From Actinomycetales bacterium (lineage in GTDB: Bacteria > Actinomycetota > Actinomycetes > Actinomycetales > Cellulomonadaceae), in the NCBI GenBank assembly GCA_020444245.1, contig JAHLLI010000001.1, forward strand, positions 1 to 64,000: a stretch of DNA of 64,000 bases. The letters are read 5' to 3'. The notes under the pieces were generated by a model that was given only the letters and a program-made list of their open reading frames with translations, had not been told where the DNA came from and did no database searches. Both the position numbers and the translations under genes were made by a program. Positions 8,180 through 17,818 of the stretch are shown one piece after another (position 1 is the stretch's first letter; every line of letters begins with the position of its first letter).

Positions 8180-10198
8180 GTGACCGACTCCGCTGACCAG
8201 CCCACGCTCGACAACCTCCTCAGCGAGGTCCGAACGTTCCCGCCGAGCGCGGAGTTCGCCGCTGCGGCCAACGCGCACGCCGAGATGTACTCGTGGGCGT
8301 CGGCGGACCGCCTCGAGTTCTGGGCCGAGCAGGCCCGCACCCTGCTGGACTGGGACACCCCGTTCACCGAGGTGCTCGACTGGTCCGGCGCACCCGTGGC
8401 GCGCTGGTTCGCCGACGGCCGGCTCAACGCCTGCTACAACGCCGTGGACCGCCACGTGGCCGAGGGCCGCGGGGACCGCGTGGCCCTGCTGTTCGAGGGC
8501 GAGCCGGGCGACACCCGCACGCTGACGTACGCCGACCTGAAGAGCGAGGTGTCGCGTGCGGCCAACGCCCTCACCGCCCTCGGCGTGCGTACCGGGGACC
8601 GGGTGGCGATCTACCTGCCGATGATCCCCGAGGCCGTCGTGGCGATGCTGGCGTGTGCGCGCGTCGGCGCGATCCACTCGGTGGTGTTCGGCGGGTTCTC
8701 CGCCGAGGCGCTGCGCTCGCGGATCGACGACGCCCAGGCGTCCCTGGTCATCACCGCTGACGGCGGCTACCGGCGCGGCAAGCCCAGCGCCCTCAAGCCA
8801 GCGGTCGACGAGGCGCTCGGCGGCGCCGCGGACGCACTCGGCCCGATCGGCGACGCACCCGCCTCACCGGTCCACCACGTGCTCGTGGTCCGGCGCACCG
8901 GCCAGAGCGTCGCCTGGACCCAGGGCCGCGACGTGTGGTGGCACGACGCGCTGGCCGCCGCGTCCGACGTGCACGAGCCGGTCGCCGTGGAGGCCGAGCA
9001 CCCGCTGTTCATCCTCTACACCTCAGGCACCACGGGGAAGCCGAAGGGCATCTTCCACACCACCGGCGGCTACCTCACCCAGGTCGCGTTCACCCACCTC
9101 AACGTCTTCGACCTCAAGGCCGAGACGGACGTGTTCTGGTGCACGGCCGACGTCGGCTGGATCACCGGGCACAGCTACGTGACGTACGGGCCGTTGATCA
9201 ACGGGGCGACCCAGGTGATCTACGAGGGCACGCCGGACACCCCGCACCAGGGCCGTTGGTGGGAGATCGTCGCCAAGTACGGCGTGACGATCCTGTACAC
9301 CGCCCCGACCGCGATCCGGACCTGCATGAAGTGGGGCGACTCCATCCCGGCCGGTTTCGACCTGTCCTCGCTGCGCGTGCTCGGCAGCGTCGGCGAGCCG
9401 ATCAACCCCGAGGCCTGGATGTGGTACCGGAGGGTCATCGGTCACGACCGGACCCCGATCGTGGACACCTGGTGGCAGACCGAGACCGGCGCGATCATGA
9501 TCACCCCGTTGCCGGGCGTCACGTCGACCAAGCCCGGCTCGGCCCAGGTGCCGCTGCCCGGGATCCGCGCCGAGGTGGTCGACGAGATGGCCCAGCCCGT
9601 GCCCAACGGCTCGGGTGGCTACCTGGTGCTCACCGAGCCGTGGCCGTCGATGCTGCGCGGCATCTGGGGCGACCAGCAGCGCTTCGTCGACACGTACTGG
9701 TCCCGGTTCGAGGGCCTGTACTTCGCGGGCGACGGGGCGAAGAAGGACGACGACGGCGACATCTGGCTGCTGGGCCGGGTCGACGACGTGATGAACGTCT
9801 CCGGTCACCGGCTGTCGACCACGGAGATCGAGTCCGCGCTGGTCTCCCACCCGATGGTCGCGGAGGCCGCGGTGGTCGGGGCCACTGACGCGACGACCGG
9901 TCAGGCCGTGGTCGCGTTCGTCATCCTGCGCTCGGAGTACCGGGAGCGGGTCGACGAGGTGGGCGAGGGCGCGGACGTCGCGGCGGAGCTGCGCAACCAC
10001 GTCGCCAAGGAGATCGGCCCGATCGCCAAGCCCCGCACGATCCTGGTGGTCGCCGAGCTGCCCAAGACGCGGTCCGGCAAGATCATGCGGCGCCTGCTGC
10101 GTGACGTGGCCGAGCACCGCACCGTGGGTGACGTCACCACGCTCGCCGACTCGTCGGTGATGGCGCAGATCGCGACGGGGCTGGGCGGCGGCAGCTGA
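8180..10198 (+). CDS. acs: Acetyl-CoA synthetase (AMP-forming)
   Basis: Activates acetate to acetyl-CoA through an acetyl-adenylate. The 672-residue product shows the adenylation-domain P-loop [11 protein letters not shown], the ACS-type segment [15 protein letters not shown], the hinge region [19 protein letters not shown] and the C-terminal [11 protein letters not shown], whose lysine is the residue acetylated for control in this family. The GTG at 8180 has an AGGAGA ribosome site 6-7 nt upstream. An in-frame upstream extension to 8072 has no ribosome site. It is a single-gene unit. Length and motif order match standard Acs proteins. Confidence 0.97.
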   Translation: MTDSADQPTLDNLLSEVRTFPPSAEFAAAANAHAEMYSWASADRLEFWAEQARTLLDWDTPFTEVLDWSGAPVARWFADGRLNACYNAVDRHVAEGRGDRVALLFEGEPGDTRTLTYADLKSEVSRAANALTALGVRTGDRVAIYLPMIPEAVVAMLACARVGAIHSVVFGGFSAEALRSRIDDAQASLVITADGGYRRGKPSALKPAVDEALGGAADALGPIGDAPASPVHHVLVVRRTGQSVAWTQGRDVWWHDALAAASDVHEPVAVEAEHPLFILYTSGTTGKPKGIFHTTGGYLTQVAFTHLNVFDLKAETDVFWCTADVGWITGHSYVTYGPLINGATQVIYEGTPDTPHQGRWWEIVAKYGVTILYTAPTAIRTCMKWGDSIPAGFDLSSLRVLGSVGEPINPEAWMWYRRVIGHDRTPIVDTWWQTETGAIMITPLPGVTSTKPGSAQVPLPGIRAEVVDEMAQPVPNGSGGYLVLTEPWPSMLRGIWGDQQRFVDTYWSRFEGLYFAGDGAKKDDDGDIWLLGRVDDVMNVSGHRLSTTEIESALVSHPMVAEAAVVGATDATTGQAVVAFVILRSEYRERVDEVGEGADVAAELRNHVAKEIGPIAKPRTILVVAELPKTRSGKIMRRLLRDVAEHRTVGDVTTLADSSVMAQIATGLGGGS

Positions 10199-10207
10199 CG
10201 GGCGGGC

Positions 10208-11908
10208 TCAGCGCCCGGCACGGCGGCTCTCGGGGCGCAGGAACCTGCCGATCACCGGGATCTCGGTGACGCCCTCCGCCCCGGCCATCACCAGGCTCTG
10301 CGTCGCGACGAACTCCGGCGCGTCCAGGACCACGTAGCGCGGCACCCAGTCCGGGCCGAACTTCTCGTTGAACCGGCTCAGCGAGGTCATCTGGGTGCGC
10401 TCGGACATCTGCTGGAGCAGCGGTCGCGTCACGCTCGCCCACGCGCCGGCCTCGGGCGAGCCGAGCACCTGGCGGCCGACCGCGAAGTTCAGTCCCAGGC
10501 CGCCGCCGCCGCGCCGTGCGACCTCCTCGATGCTGGCCACGATGCACGCGTCCAGGACGCCGTTGGGCACGTCGTCGGCGTCCGTGCGGCGCCGCATCAC
10601 GTCCAGCGACCAGCCGTGGACCGACTCCGCCGGCGCCCACTGCACGTAGCCGTCCAGGCGCCCGTCGGCCCGCGTCGTGAGCGCGAGCACCAGGTCGGCG
10701 TCGTCCGGGTCGAACACCCGGGACAGGGTCATGGAGAAGCCCCGCTCGGCCTCGCCGCGCCGGCTCTCCGCCATGAGCTCGACCACCTGGTCGCGCAGCT
10801 CGGGCGCCAGCGTCCTGGGGTCGGCGAACGTGGTCGTGTAGCCGGCCCTGGCGACCCGCGTGACCGCCTGGCGAAGCGACTTGCGGGCCGAGCCGGCGAG
10901 GCTGAACTCGGCACAGTCCACGATCGCCTCGTCCCCGAGGTAGACCGCCCGCAGCCCCGAGGCCTCGTACACCGGCACCCACGGCGCCGACGCACCGAGC
11001 ACCGCCAACGACCAGCCGCGCTCCTCGACGTGGGCCAGGAAGTCGGCCCACGCGTCGACACGTTCGTCGGGCGGGCCGATCGGGTCCGGGGAGACCAGGC
11101 ACACCCCGGCTCGCACCGTGTGCGCGACGACCGTCTCGCCGACCACGAACCAGTCCTTGTCGTCGCGCAGGGCGAAGTAGTCCAGCGTCCCGCCGCCGTG
11201 GCGGCGCACGAGCGCGCGCACCCGCTCCCGCTCGACGTGGTGCTCGGCCGGCGTCAGGTGGTGCCGCCCGTGCGGCGCGACGAGCAGCCACAGCCCCGCG
11301 ACGAGCAGGCAGACCCCGGCCGCCACGGCCATCGGGCTCACCAGATGGTCGAAACGCAGGGTCCTGGCGCTGACGTCCGCGACCCGCGCCTCGTGCCGCA
11401 CCAGCAGGCTCAGGCCCAGGGCGACCCCACCGCCGAGCACCACACCGGGCACCGAGAGCCACAGCGTGCGGCGCACGGCCGCGCGGGTGGGCAGCACCGG
11501 GAACGCGACGCGCCGCGCCGCGAGCCAGCCCGCGGCCGCGAGGGAGACCAGCGACTCCTCCACGTCCAGGCCCTTGGCCAGGTGCAGCGCCGCCGCGACC
11601 ACGAGCAGCGCGATCGCCGACCCCCAGGCCAGGCGCTGTCCGCGGCGCAGGCCCCTGGCCACCACGAGCAGGCCCACCGACACGAACACCAGCGCGGTCG
11701 CCGCGGTGCGGGGCAGCAGGTGCTGGTGGCCCTCGACCACCACGGGGAGCAACCCGTCGACCAGGTCGAGGCGCAGCCACAGCGGCGGGAAGGCCGCGAG
11801 GGCCAGCGAGACGACGGCCAGGACGACGGCGAGCCGGCTCGCCGTCCGGCGGGTCCGTACCCGCCTGCGGTGCGCCCGCAGCGCGGGGCCGGGCGCGGGG
11901 GACGTCAC
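10208..11908 (-). CDS. MprF-like membrane protein with phosphatidylglycerol lysyltransferase (DUF2156) domain
   Basis: A 566-residue protein with several N-terminal transmembrane helices (for example RLAVVLAVVSLALAAF, TAATALVFVSVGLLVVARGL, MAVAAGVCLLVAGLWLLVA) and a large C-terminal DUF2156 domain of GNAT-like fold. Conserved features of that domain include DYFALRDDKDWFV, VSPDPIGPP and LNFNEKFGPDWVPRY-like sequence (SRFNEKFGPDWVPRY). Characterised relatives move an aminoacyl group from charged tRNA to phosphatidylglycerol, which lowers surface charge and gives resistance to cationic peptides. The membrane part is shorter than in full-length MprF. The GTG at 11908 is preferred over a far upstream ATG that would add a basic non-conserved extension. 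The amino acid donor is unknown. Confidence 0.82.
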   Translation of the reverse strand: MTSPAPGPALRAHRRRVRTRRTASRLAVVLAVVSLALAAFPPLWLRLDLVDGLLPVVVEGHQHLLPRTAATALVFVSVGLLVVARGLRRGQRLAWGSAIALLVVAAALHLAKGLDVEESLVSLAAAGWLAARRVAFPVLPTRAAVRRTLWLSVPGVVLGGGVALGLSLLVRHEARVADVSARTLRFDHLVSPMAVAAGVCLLVAGLWLLVAPHGRHHLTPAEHHVERERVRALVRRHGGGTLDYFALRDDKDWFVVGETVVAHTVRAGVCLVSPDPIGPPDERVDAWADFLAHVEERGWSLAVLGASAPWVPVYEASGLRAVYLGDEAIVDCAEFSLAGSARKSLRQAVTRVARAGYTTTFADPRTLAPELRDQVVELMAESRRGEAERGFSMTLSRVFDPDDADLVLALTTRADGRLDGYVQWAPAESVHGWSLDVMRRRTDADDVPNGVLDACIVASIEEVARRGGGGLGLNFAVGRQVLGSPEAGAWASVTRPLLQQMSERTQMTSLSRFNEKFGPDWVPRYVVLDAPEFVATQSLVMAGAEGVTEIPVIGRFLRPESRRAGR

Positions 11909-12012
11909 AGGGCGCAGTATGCCCGCGCCGGCCTTCCGGCGCGCCGGGGGTCGCCTGCGGTGGTGCACGCCGGGGCGCCCGGTGATGATGGGCGGGACCG
12001 AGAGGGGTACGG

Positions 12013-13170
12013 GTGGGCAAGGGCCTCGCGAGCACGCTCGCGGTGGCCGGCGCACCCGCACAGCCCGCCCCACCCGCGCCGGACACCACGCAGACCCTGC
12101 CGCCCGCAGTGCTCCGGGCGCTGCACGACCAGAGCCAGTGGCTCGGCTCGTGGTGGACGGTCGCGGCGCTCGGCGTCCTCGCCGCGGTGCTGGTGGCGGT
12201 CGCGGCGGTCAGGTGGCGGCGCGGGCACCGGTCCTGGCCGAGCGCGGTCGGCGCGACCGTCGTGCTCGCGCTGGTCGCGGTGGCAAGCCTCAACGCCTAC
12301 GCGGGGTACGTGCCCAGCCTCGCGGCCGCGCAGGTGCTGCTCGCCGGCCACGGCATCGGCAGCCTGGGCCGCCAGGCGACCGGCACGGCGAGGACCGGCT
12401 CCCTCGAGGCGGTGCACGTGCCCGTGCCGGCCGAGCTGCGCATGCCCGACGCCACCACGTGGGTCTACACCCCGCCGGGCTACGACCCGAGCACCACGCG
12501 GTACCCGGTGGTCTACCTCATCCACGGCGAGCCGGGTACGTCGTCGGACTGGGTCGCGGGCGGCGACGCGGCGCACACCATGGATGTGCTGATCGACGCC
12601 GGTCTGGTGCCGCCGATGATCCTCGCCTCGCCGGAGGTGAACGGCGCGACGAGCAACGACACCGAGTGCCTCGACTCGACCAGGGGCGGGCCCCAGGTGG
12701 AGACGTACCTGCTGGACGTGCTCGTGCCATGGGTGGACGCGCACCTGGCCACGATCCCGGATCCCGAGCACCGGGTCATCGGGGGGATGTCCGCCGGGGC
12801 GTACTGCGCGGTGGACCAGGGCCTGCGGCACCAGGACGTGTTCTCCGCGATCCTGGCGATCATGCCGTACGTGAACCCCGGGGACGGGGGGCGCGACATG
12901 CTCTCCACCCGGGAGGAGCTCGCCGCGCACGACGTCGCCGGCTACCTGCCCTACATCGCCCTGCCGCGGCCGGTGCCGGTGTTCGTCGACGTGCCGGGCG
13001 ACGACCTGCACAGCGAGGAGGCCGCGCAGGCCGAGACCCTCGTGCGGCTGCTCGCGGCGCGCGGCGAGCCGCTGGAGTACCGCGTCGAACCTCACCAGCA
13101 CCACACCTGGACGATGGCGCGCACAGCCCTGCCGTACGCGCTGGTGTTCGCCGCGGAGCACCTCGGGTAG
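12013..13170 (+). CDS. Membrane-anchored esterase (esterase D / antigen 85-like fold)
   Basis: A 385-residue protein with two hydrophobic N-terminal segments (about 45-66 and 78-96) and an extracytoplasmic alpha/beta hydrolase domain of the putative-esterase family (PF00756 type). The entry strand reads YPVVYLIHGEPGTSSDW, the nucleophile elbow is GGMSAGAYCA with serine as likely nucleophile, and a late PHQHHTW segment can supply the catalytic His. It is divergent from the MprF-like gene, 104 bp away. The GTG at 12013 follows AGAGGGG. Substrate is unknown; cell envelope lipids or sugar esters are possible. Confidence 0.85.
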   Translation: MGKGLASTLAVAGAPAQPAPPAPDTTQTLPPAVLRALHDQSQWLGSWWTVAALGVLAAVLVAVAAVRWRRGHRSWPSAVGATVVLALVAVASLNAYAGYVPSLAAAQVLLAGHGIGSLGRQATGTARTGSLEAVHVPVPAELRMPDATTWVYTPPGYDPSTTRYPVVYLIHGEPGTSSDWVAGGDAAHTMDVLIDAGLVPPMILASPEVNGATSNDTECLDSTRGGPQVETYLLDVLVPWVDAHLATIPDPEHRVIGGMSAGAYCAVDQGLRHQDVFSAILAIMPYVNPGDGGRDMLSTREELAAHDVAGYLPYIALPRPVPVFVDVPGDDLHSEEAAQAETLVRLLAARGEPLEYRVEPHQHHTWTMARTALPYALVFAAEHLG

Positions 13171-13260
13171 GCATGGCTCACGACGGGCCCCGGCCAAGGG
13201 GGAGCCATACCGGATCTCGCGCGGTCCAGTCCCGGTCACAACAAGGTCAAACCCCAGCAA

Positions 13261-13276
13261 TGTGAGATACGTCTCA
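13261..13276. promoter_or_regulatory. CRP/GlxR-like operator upstream of the Nfn-Kor operon
   Basis: TGTGA-GATACG-TCTCA matches the CRP-family consensus TGTGA-N6-TCACA at 9 of 10 half-site positions. The centre also contains the perfect inverted repeat TGAGA-TACG-TCTCA. It lies about 150 bp before the first gene of the operon in a 256-bp gap with no ORF. No regulator gene is adjacent. Confidence 0.5.
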
Positions 13277-13426
13277 GCCGCTGGATGGCCCAGACGTCCC
13301 AGAAGTACGGCGGATCGCGTGTGCAAGGTGGAGACGTCCATACCCCCGGGGGCACCGGCGTGTGCGCCCAAGCGCGTGCACCACGGCGGCCCGAGGGTCG
13401 GTCAGCGTTGACTGGACGGGTGCACG

Positions 13427-14386
13427 ATGCAGAGCTCCTCGGACGACCTCAGGTCGACCTCCACCACCCCTGCCCCGCGGGCGGGGGTGACCGGCTTCCC
13501 GATCGTCGCCCGACATGACGTCTCCGACGCGACCTTCATCCTCGAGGTGGACCATCCGCTGATGGCACGTGCCGCCAGGGCCGGCCAGTTCGTCATCGTG
13601 ATGTCCCACCCGGAGGGTGAGCGCATCCCGCTGACGATCGCCGACTTCGACCGCAAGCGCGGCACCGTCACCCTGGTCGTCCAGGCGGTCGGCAAGACCA
13701 CCCGGGAGATGCAGCGGACCTGCCAGGTGGGCACGACCCTGCACGGCGTCGCCGGGCCGCTCGGCCTGCCGAGCCCGTTGGGCAAGGCACGCACCGTGGT
13801 CTGCGTGGGCGGCGGGCTGGGCGTCGCACCCGTCTACCCCCAGGCCCGTGCGCACAAGGAGCGCGGCGCCACGGTGATCGGCGTGCTCGGCTTCCGCTCC
13901 GCCGAGCTGGTGTTCTGGGAGGACAAGTTCCGCGAGGTGTGCGACGAGCTGATCCTGTGCACCGACGACGGCAGCGCCGGGATCCACGGACTGGTCACCG
14001 ACGGCCTCGAGCTGGCCATGGAGCGCTACCCCGACGTGGGCGAGGTCGTCGCGATCGGCCCGCCGGTGATGATGCAGGCCTGCGCGGAGGCGACCCGCCC
14101 CAAGGGCGTGCACACCGTCGTCAGCCTGAACCCGATCATGGTCGACGGGACCGGCATGTGCGGCGGCTGCCGGGTCCGGGTCGGCGAGAGGGTGCAGTTC
14201 GCCTGCGTGGACGGCCCCGACTTCGACGGCCACCAGGTGGACTTCGCCGACCTGCGCGCGCGACTCACCCGCTACCGCGGCGAGGAGGCCCAGGCGCTGG
14301 CCCACTGGGAGCACGCCTGCCGGCGCGCCGAGAACGCCGCGTCGGACACCTTGGTGTCCGAGCTGCCCACCCCGGCAGGAGCGTGA
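13427..14386 (+). CDS. NfnA/SudB-like FAD/NAD(P)H-binding [2Fe-2S] flavoprotein
   Basis: A 319-residue ferredoxin-NADP reductase-like subunit (sulfide dehydrogenase/NfnA type). The N-terminal half is a FAD-binding barrel (GQFVIVMSHPEGERIPLTIAD), the middle an NAD(P)-binding domain beginning VVCVGGGLGVAPVYPQA, and the C-terminal region holds the cluster ligands in DGTGMCGGC (Asp240, Cys245, Cys248) and FAC (Cys260), the spacing seen in NfnA. In Nfn the small subunit exchanges electrons with NAD(H). Two bases separate its stop from the next ATG, so it is the first gene of a five-gene operon. Beyond the usual length there is a short Ser/Thr-rich N-terminal extension. The alternative role is a PyrK-like electron carrier. 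Confidence 0.88.
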   Translation: MQSSSDDLRSTSTTPAPRAGVTGFPIVARHDVSDATFILEVDHPLMARAARAGQFVIVMSHPEGERIPLTIADFDRKRGTVTLVVQAVGKTTREMQRTCQVGTTLHGVAGPLGLPSPLGKARTVVCVGGGLGVAPVYPQARAHKERGATVIGVLGFRSAELVFWEDKFREVCDELILCTDDGSAGIHGLVTDGLELAMERYPDVGEVVAIGPPVMMQACAEATRPKGVHTVVSLNPIMVDGTGMCGGCRVRVGERVQFACVDGPDFDGHQVDFADLRARLTRYRGEEAQALAHWEHACRRAENAASDTLVSELPTPAGA

Positions 14387-14387
14387 C

Positions 14388-15926
14388 ATGGCCGCGAAGC
14401 GCACCATCCGCACCATCCCCGCCGAGCGCACCCCGGTGCGCGAGCAGCCGGCCGACGAGCGCATCGGCGGATTCGAGGAGGTCAGCCTCGGCTACGACGA
14501 GGCCGAGGCCGCCCGCGAGGCGCAGCGCTGCTTGTTCTGCGCCGACACGCCCTGCATGACCGGCTGCCCGGTGTCCGTCGACATCCCCGGCTTCATCCGC
14601 AAGGTCTCCGACCGGGACTACCGGGGCGCCTACGACACGATCGCCCGCACCAACCTGCTGCCCGCGGTGTGCGGCCGGGTGTGCCCGCAGGAGTCCCAGT
14701 GCGAGGCCGTGTGCACGGTCGGCGCCACGCTCGAACCGGTCGCGATCGGGCGCCTGGAGCGGTTCGTCGGCGACCTCGCGATCGCGAACGACTGGGCCCG
14801 GCGCCCGTTCATCGCCCCGACGCCGTACCGGGTCGGCGTGATCGGCTCGGGCCCGGCGGGGATGGCGTGCGCGGCCGACCTGGCCAAGGCGGGCTGCGAC
14901 GTCACGGTGTTCGATGCCCTGCACCTGCCCGGCGGCGTGCTGCGCTACGGCATCCCCGACTTCCGGCTGCCCAGCGAGGTGATCGACGCGGAGGTCGCCA
15001 ACCTCGAGCGCCTCGGCGTGCGGTTCGAGTGCAACACGGTGGTCGGCCGGCTGTTCACCATCGAGCAGATGATCGAGGAGATGGGCTACGACGCGGTGTT
15101 CATCGGCACCGGCGCTGGCTACCCGACCATGCTCGGCATCCCCGGGGACTCCCTCGGCGGCGTGCTGTCCGCCAACGAGCTGCTCACCCGGGCGAACCTC
15201 ATGAAGGCCCGGGACTTCCCGATGTACGACACCCCGATCCCGCTCGGCACCCACGTCGCCGTGGTCGGAGCCGGCAACACCGCGATGGACGCGATGCGGG
15301 TCTGCCTGCGGTTGGGCGCCGAGACCGTGCAGTGCATCTACCGGCGGTCGGCCGCCGAGGCGCCTGCCCGCGCGGAGGAGCTGCACCACGCCGAGCAGGA
15401 GGGCGTCGAGTTCCACTGGCTGACCAACCCGATCGAGGTCCTCGACGACGGCCAGGGCAACGTCAGCGGCCTGCGCTGCCAGCGCATGGAGCTCGGCGAG
15501 CCGGACGAGTCGGGGCGCCGACGTCCCGTGCCGGTCCCGCGCAGCGAGTTCGTGATGCGCTGCGACCAGGTGGTGTTCGCGATCGGGACCAACGCGAACC
15601 CGATCATCGGCCAGACCTCGAAGCTGCGCCTCGACAAGCGTGGCTACCTGCGGGTCGACGAGGACCTCGCGACCTCGATGGCCGGGGTCTTCGCCGGCGG
15701 GGACATCGTCACCGGCGCCGCGACCGTGATCGAGGCGATGGGCGCGGGCCGCAAGGCGGCCGCCGGGATCCTGCGCTACCTCGGCATCCGCGACGAGTCG
15801 CTGGCCTACGACGCGCTCGGCGAGCCGGTCTTCGGGATCGCGCCGCACGAGCACTCCTACGTCCGGCTCCGGGCGGCCGAACCCGAGACCTCCCCCACGC
15901 ACAGAACGGCGGTGACGGCCCGATGA
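14388..15926 (+). CDS. NfnB/GltD-like NADPH oxidoreductase with two [4Fe-4S] clusters
   Basis: A 512-residue flavoprotein of the glutamate synthase small-chain family. The N-terminus carries eight cysteines in CLFCADTPCMTGCP and CGRVCPQESQCEAVC, enough for two [4Fe-4S] clusters. Two Rossmann folds follow: FAD loop GVIGSGPAGMACA and NADPH loop VAVVGAGNTAMD, and the C-terminal FAD segment GVFAGGDIVTGAATVIEAM. Together with the preceding gene it has the subunit make-up of NfnAB, the flavin-bifurcating NADH-dependent ferredoxin:NADP oxidoreductase. It is not beside a GltB large chain, which argues against glutamate synthesis. Its stop overlaps the KorA start as ATGA. Confidence 0.9.
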   Translation: MAAKRTIRTIPAERTPVREQPADERIGGFEEVSLGYDEAEAAREAQRCLFCADTPCMTGCPVSVDIPGFIRKVSDRDYRGAYDTIARTNLLPAVCGRVCPQESQCEAVCTVGATLEPVAIGRLERFVGDLAIANDWARRPFIAPTPYRVGVIGSGPAGMACAADLAKAGCDVTVFDALHLPGGVLRYGIPDFRLPSEVIDAEVANLERLGVRFECNTVVGRLFTIEQMIEEMGYDAVFIGTGAGYPTMLGIPGDSLGGVLSANELLTRANLMKARDFPMYDTPIPLGTHVAVVGAGNTAMDAMRVCLRLGAETVQCIYRRSAAEAPARAEELHHAEQEGVEFHWLTNPIEVLDDGQGNVSGLRCQRMELGEPDESGRRRPVPVPRSEFVMRCDQVVFAIGTNANPIIGQTSKLRLDKRGYLRVDEDLATSMAGVFAGGDIVTGAATVIEAMGAGRKAAAGILRYLGIRDESLAYDALGEPVFGIAPHEHSYVRLRAAEPETSPTHRTAVTAR

Positions 15927-17818
15927 CCACGGTGCAGTCGACCAAGCCCGACGACCGCGCCGACACCGGCGAGCGCAAGGTCGTCACGCTCAGCGAGCAC
16001 GTCGTGGAGATCATCAGCGACTCGGGCGAGGGCGCCCAGCGCTGCGGTCAGTCGCTCGGCGCGATCGCGGCCCGCACCGGCAACGGCGTGTGGACGGTCG
16101 AGATCATCCCCGCCGAGATCCAGCCGCCGGCCCGCAGCGTCGCGGGCGCCAGCGGCAACCGGGTCCGGCTGGGCTCGGGGCCGATCACCAACGGCGGCGA
16201 CGAGGCCGACCTGGTCGTCGCGTTCAACGAGCAGGTGCTGCTGGGCCGGGTGCACGCCAGGGAGCTCAAGCCGGGCTGCACGATCCTGCTCGAGGACATG
16301 TGGCGCGACCACCGCGACACCCGGATCGCCGCGTCCTACGCCGAGACGTACGACCTGCTGGTCGCCGCCGGCTACCGGATCATCGAGGTCCCGATGGAGC
16401 GGGAGTGCCGCAAGCTGGTCTCCGACCCGCGGCGCGGCAAGAACATGTACGCGCTCGGCATGCTGTGCGCGATCTACCAGTTCGACCTCGACCTGGCCCG
16501 CGACCAGGTCGCACTGACCTTCCGCAAGAAGAGCCAGAAGCTCATCGACACCAACGTCACCCTGCTCACCGCGGGGTACGAGTGGGCGCTGGCCAACCTG
16601 GACCTGGCCTTCCACGTGCCCGCGGCGCCCGCCGACGAGCGCCAGGTGGTGACCAACGGGAACATGGCGTTGGCGCTGGGCGTGGTGGCCTCCGGCATGG
16701 AGATCTGCGCGATGTACCCCATCACGCCGGCGACCTCCGCCTCGCACTACCTCAGCGAGATCTTCCCCAAGGTCGGCGGCGTGGTGCACCAGGCCGAGGA
16801 CGAGATCGCCGCGGCGACGTTCGCGATCGGCGCGTCCTACTCCGGCAAGTGCGCCGTGACGATCACCTCCGGCCCGGGCTACTCGCTCAAGCAGGAGGCC
16901 ATCGGCCTGGCGGTGATGGCCGAGATCCCGCTGGTCGTGGTCAACGTGCAGCGCGGCGGCCCGAGCACCGGACAGCCCACCAAGGTCGAGCAGGGCGACC
17001 TGCTCACCTCGATCTTCGGCAGCCACGGCGACGCCCCGAAGGTGGTCATCGCGGCGAGCTCGATCGAGGACTGCTTCTACTCGATCATCACCGCCCGGCG
17101 CATCGCCGAGACGTTCAACATGGTCGTGGTCGTGCTGTCCGACGCGAGCCTGGCCACCGCGCAGCAGCCCTACCGGCGCCCGGAGTTCGACCCGGCGTGG
17201 CTCGCACCCCCGGTGGACCAGAGCCACGTGCCCGAGGGCCTGGAGCCGTACGCGTGGGACGAGACCACCGGCCTGTCCCGGCGCTTCACACCCGGTCAGC
17301 CCGGCGGCATGTACACCCTCACCGGCCTGGCGCACGACACCGCGGGACGGGTCGCCTACGACCCGGACGCCAACGAGCAGGGCCTGCACGCGCGCAGCCT
17401 CAAGCTGGCCGCGCTGCAGAAGACCCTCAAGGCGCCGCAGGTGCACGGCGACGAGACCGGTGACCTGCTGGTGATCGGCTGGGGCGGTACCCGGGGAGCC
17501 ATCGAGGAGGCCGTGGACCGGCTGCGGGCCGACGGGCGTGCGGTGTCCTCGTTGCACCTGCGCTTCCTCAACCCGCTGCCACCGGGCCTGAAGGAGATCA
17601 TGGCGGGCTTCGACCAGGTGATGACCGTCGAGGCGAACTGGGCCGACCGTCTCGACGACCCGATCATCGACGAGACCAACCGCCGCTACTCCGCCCTGGC
17701 GATGCTGCTGCGCTCGCGGTACCTGGTCGACATCGACACCTGGAGCGAGGTCGGCGGCCAGCCCATCAAGCCGGGCCGCGTGCAGCGGGCCATTCAGAGG
17801 AAGCTGGACCGGCGATGA
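15923..17818 (+). CDS. 2-oxoacid:ferredoxin oxidoreductase, fused gamma-alpha subunit (KorA-like)
   Basis: A 631-residue protein. The N-terminal third is the gamma domain (thiamine enzyme family, about residues 30-210), joined to the alpha domain, which has the signature YPITPATSASHYL, then VHQAEDEIAAATFAIGASY and the conserved VNVQRGGPSTGQPTKVEQGD. Enzymes of this type oxidise 2-oxoglutarate, pyruvate or related acids to the CoA thioester and pass electrons to ferredoxin. The gamma-alpha fusion is the form typical of actinobacterial KorA (Rv2455c type). The ATG at 15923 overlaps the previous stop as ATGA, and its stop overlaps the beta subunit in the same way. Substrate specificity is not set by the sequence as read here. 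Confidence 0.92.
   Translation: MTTVQSTKPDDRADTGERKVVTLSEHVVEIISDSGEGAQRCGQSLGAIAARTGNGVWTVEIIPAEIQPPARSVAGASGNRVRLGSGPITNGGDEADLVVAFNEQVLLGRVHARELKPGCTILLEDMWRDHRDTRIAASYAETYDLLVAAGYRIIEVPMERECRKLVSDPRRGKNMYALGMLCAIYQFDLDLARDQVALTFRKKSQKLIDTNVTLLTAGYEWALANLDLAFHVPAAPADERQVVTNGNMALALGVVASGMEICAMYPITPATSASHYLSEIFPKVGGVVHQAEDEIAAATFAIGASYSGKCAVTITSGPGYSLKQEAIGLAVMAEIPLVVVNVQRGGPSTGQPTKVEQGDLLTSIFGSHGDAPKVVIAASSIEDCFYSIITARRIAETFNMVVVVLSDASLATAQQPYRRPEFDPAWLAPPVDQSHVPEGLEPYAWDETTGLSRRFTPGQPGGMYTLTGLAHDTAGRVAYDPDANEQGLHARSLKLAALQKTLKAPQVHGDETGDLLVIGWGGTRGAIEEAVDRLRADGRAVSSLHLRFLNPLPPGLKEIMAGFDQVMTVEANWADRLDDPIIDETNRRYSALAMLLRSRYLVDIDTWSEVGGQPIKPGRVQRAIQRKLDRR

Noticed and set aside
14669-17818. 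A 1049-codon open frame covering the nfnB-like gene and korA
   Set aside because: Its first 418 codons are an out-of-frame reading of the GltD-like gene; the real KorA begins at the ATG at 15923, which overlaps the previous stop as ATGA.
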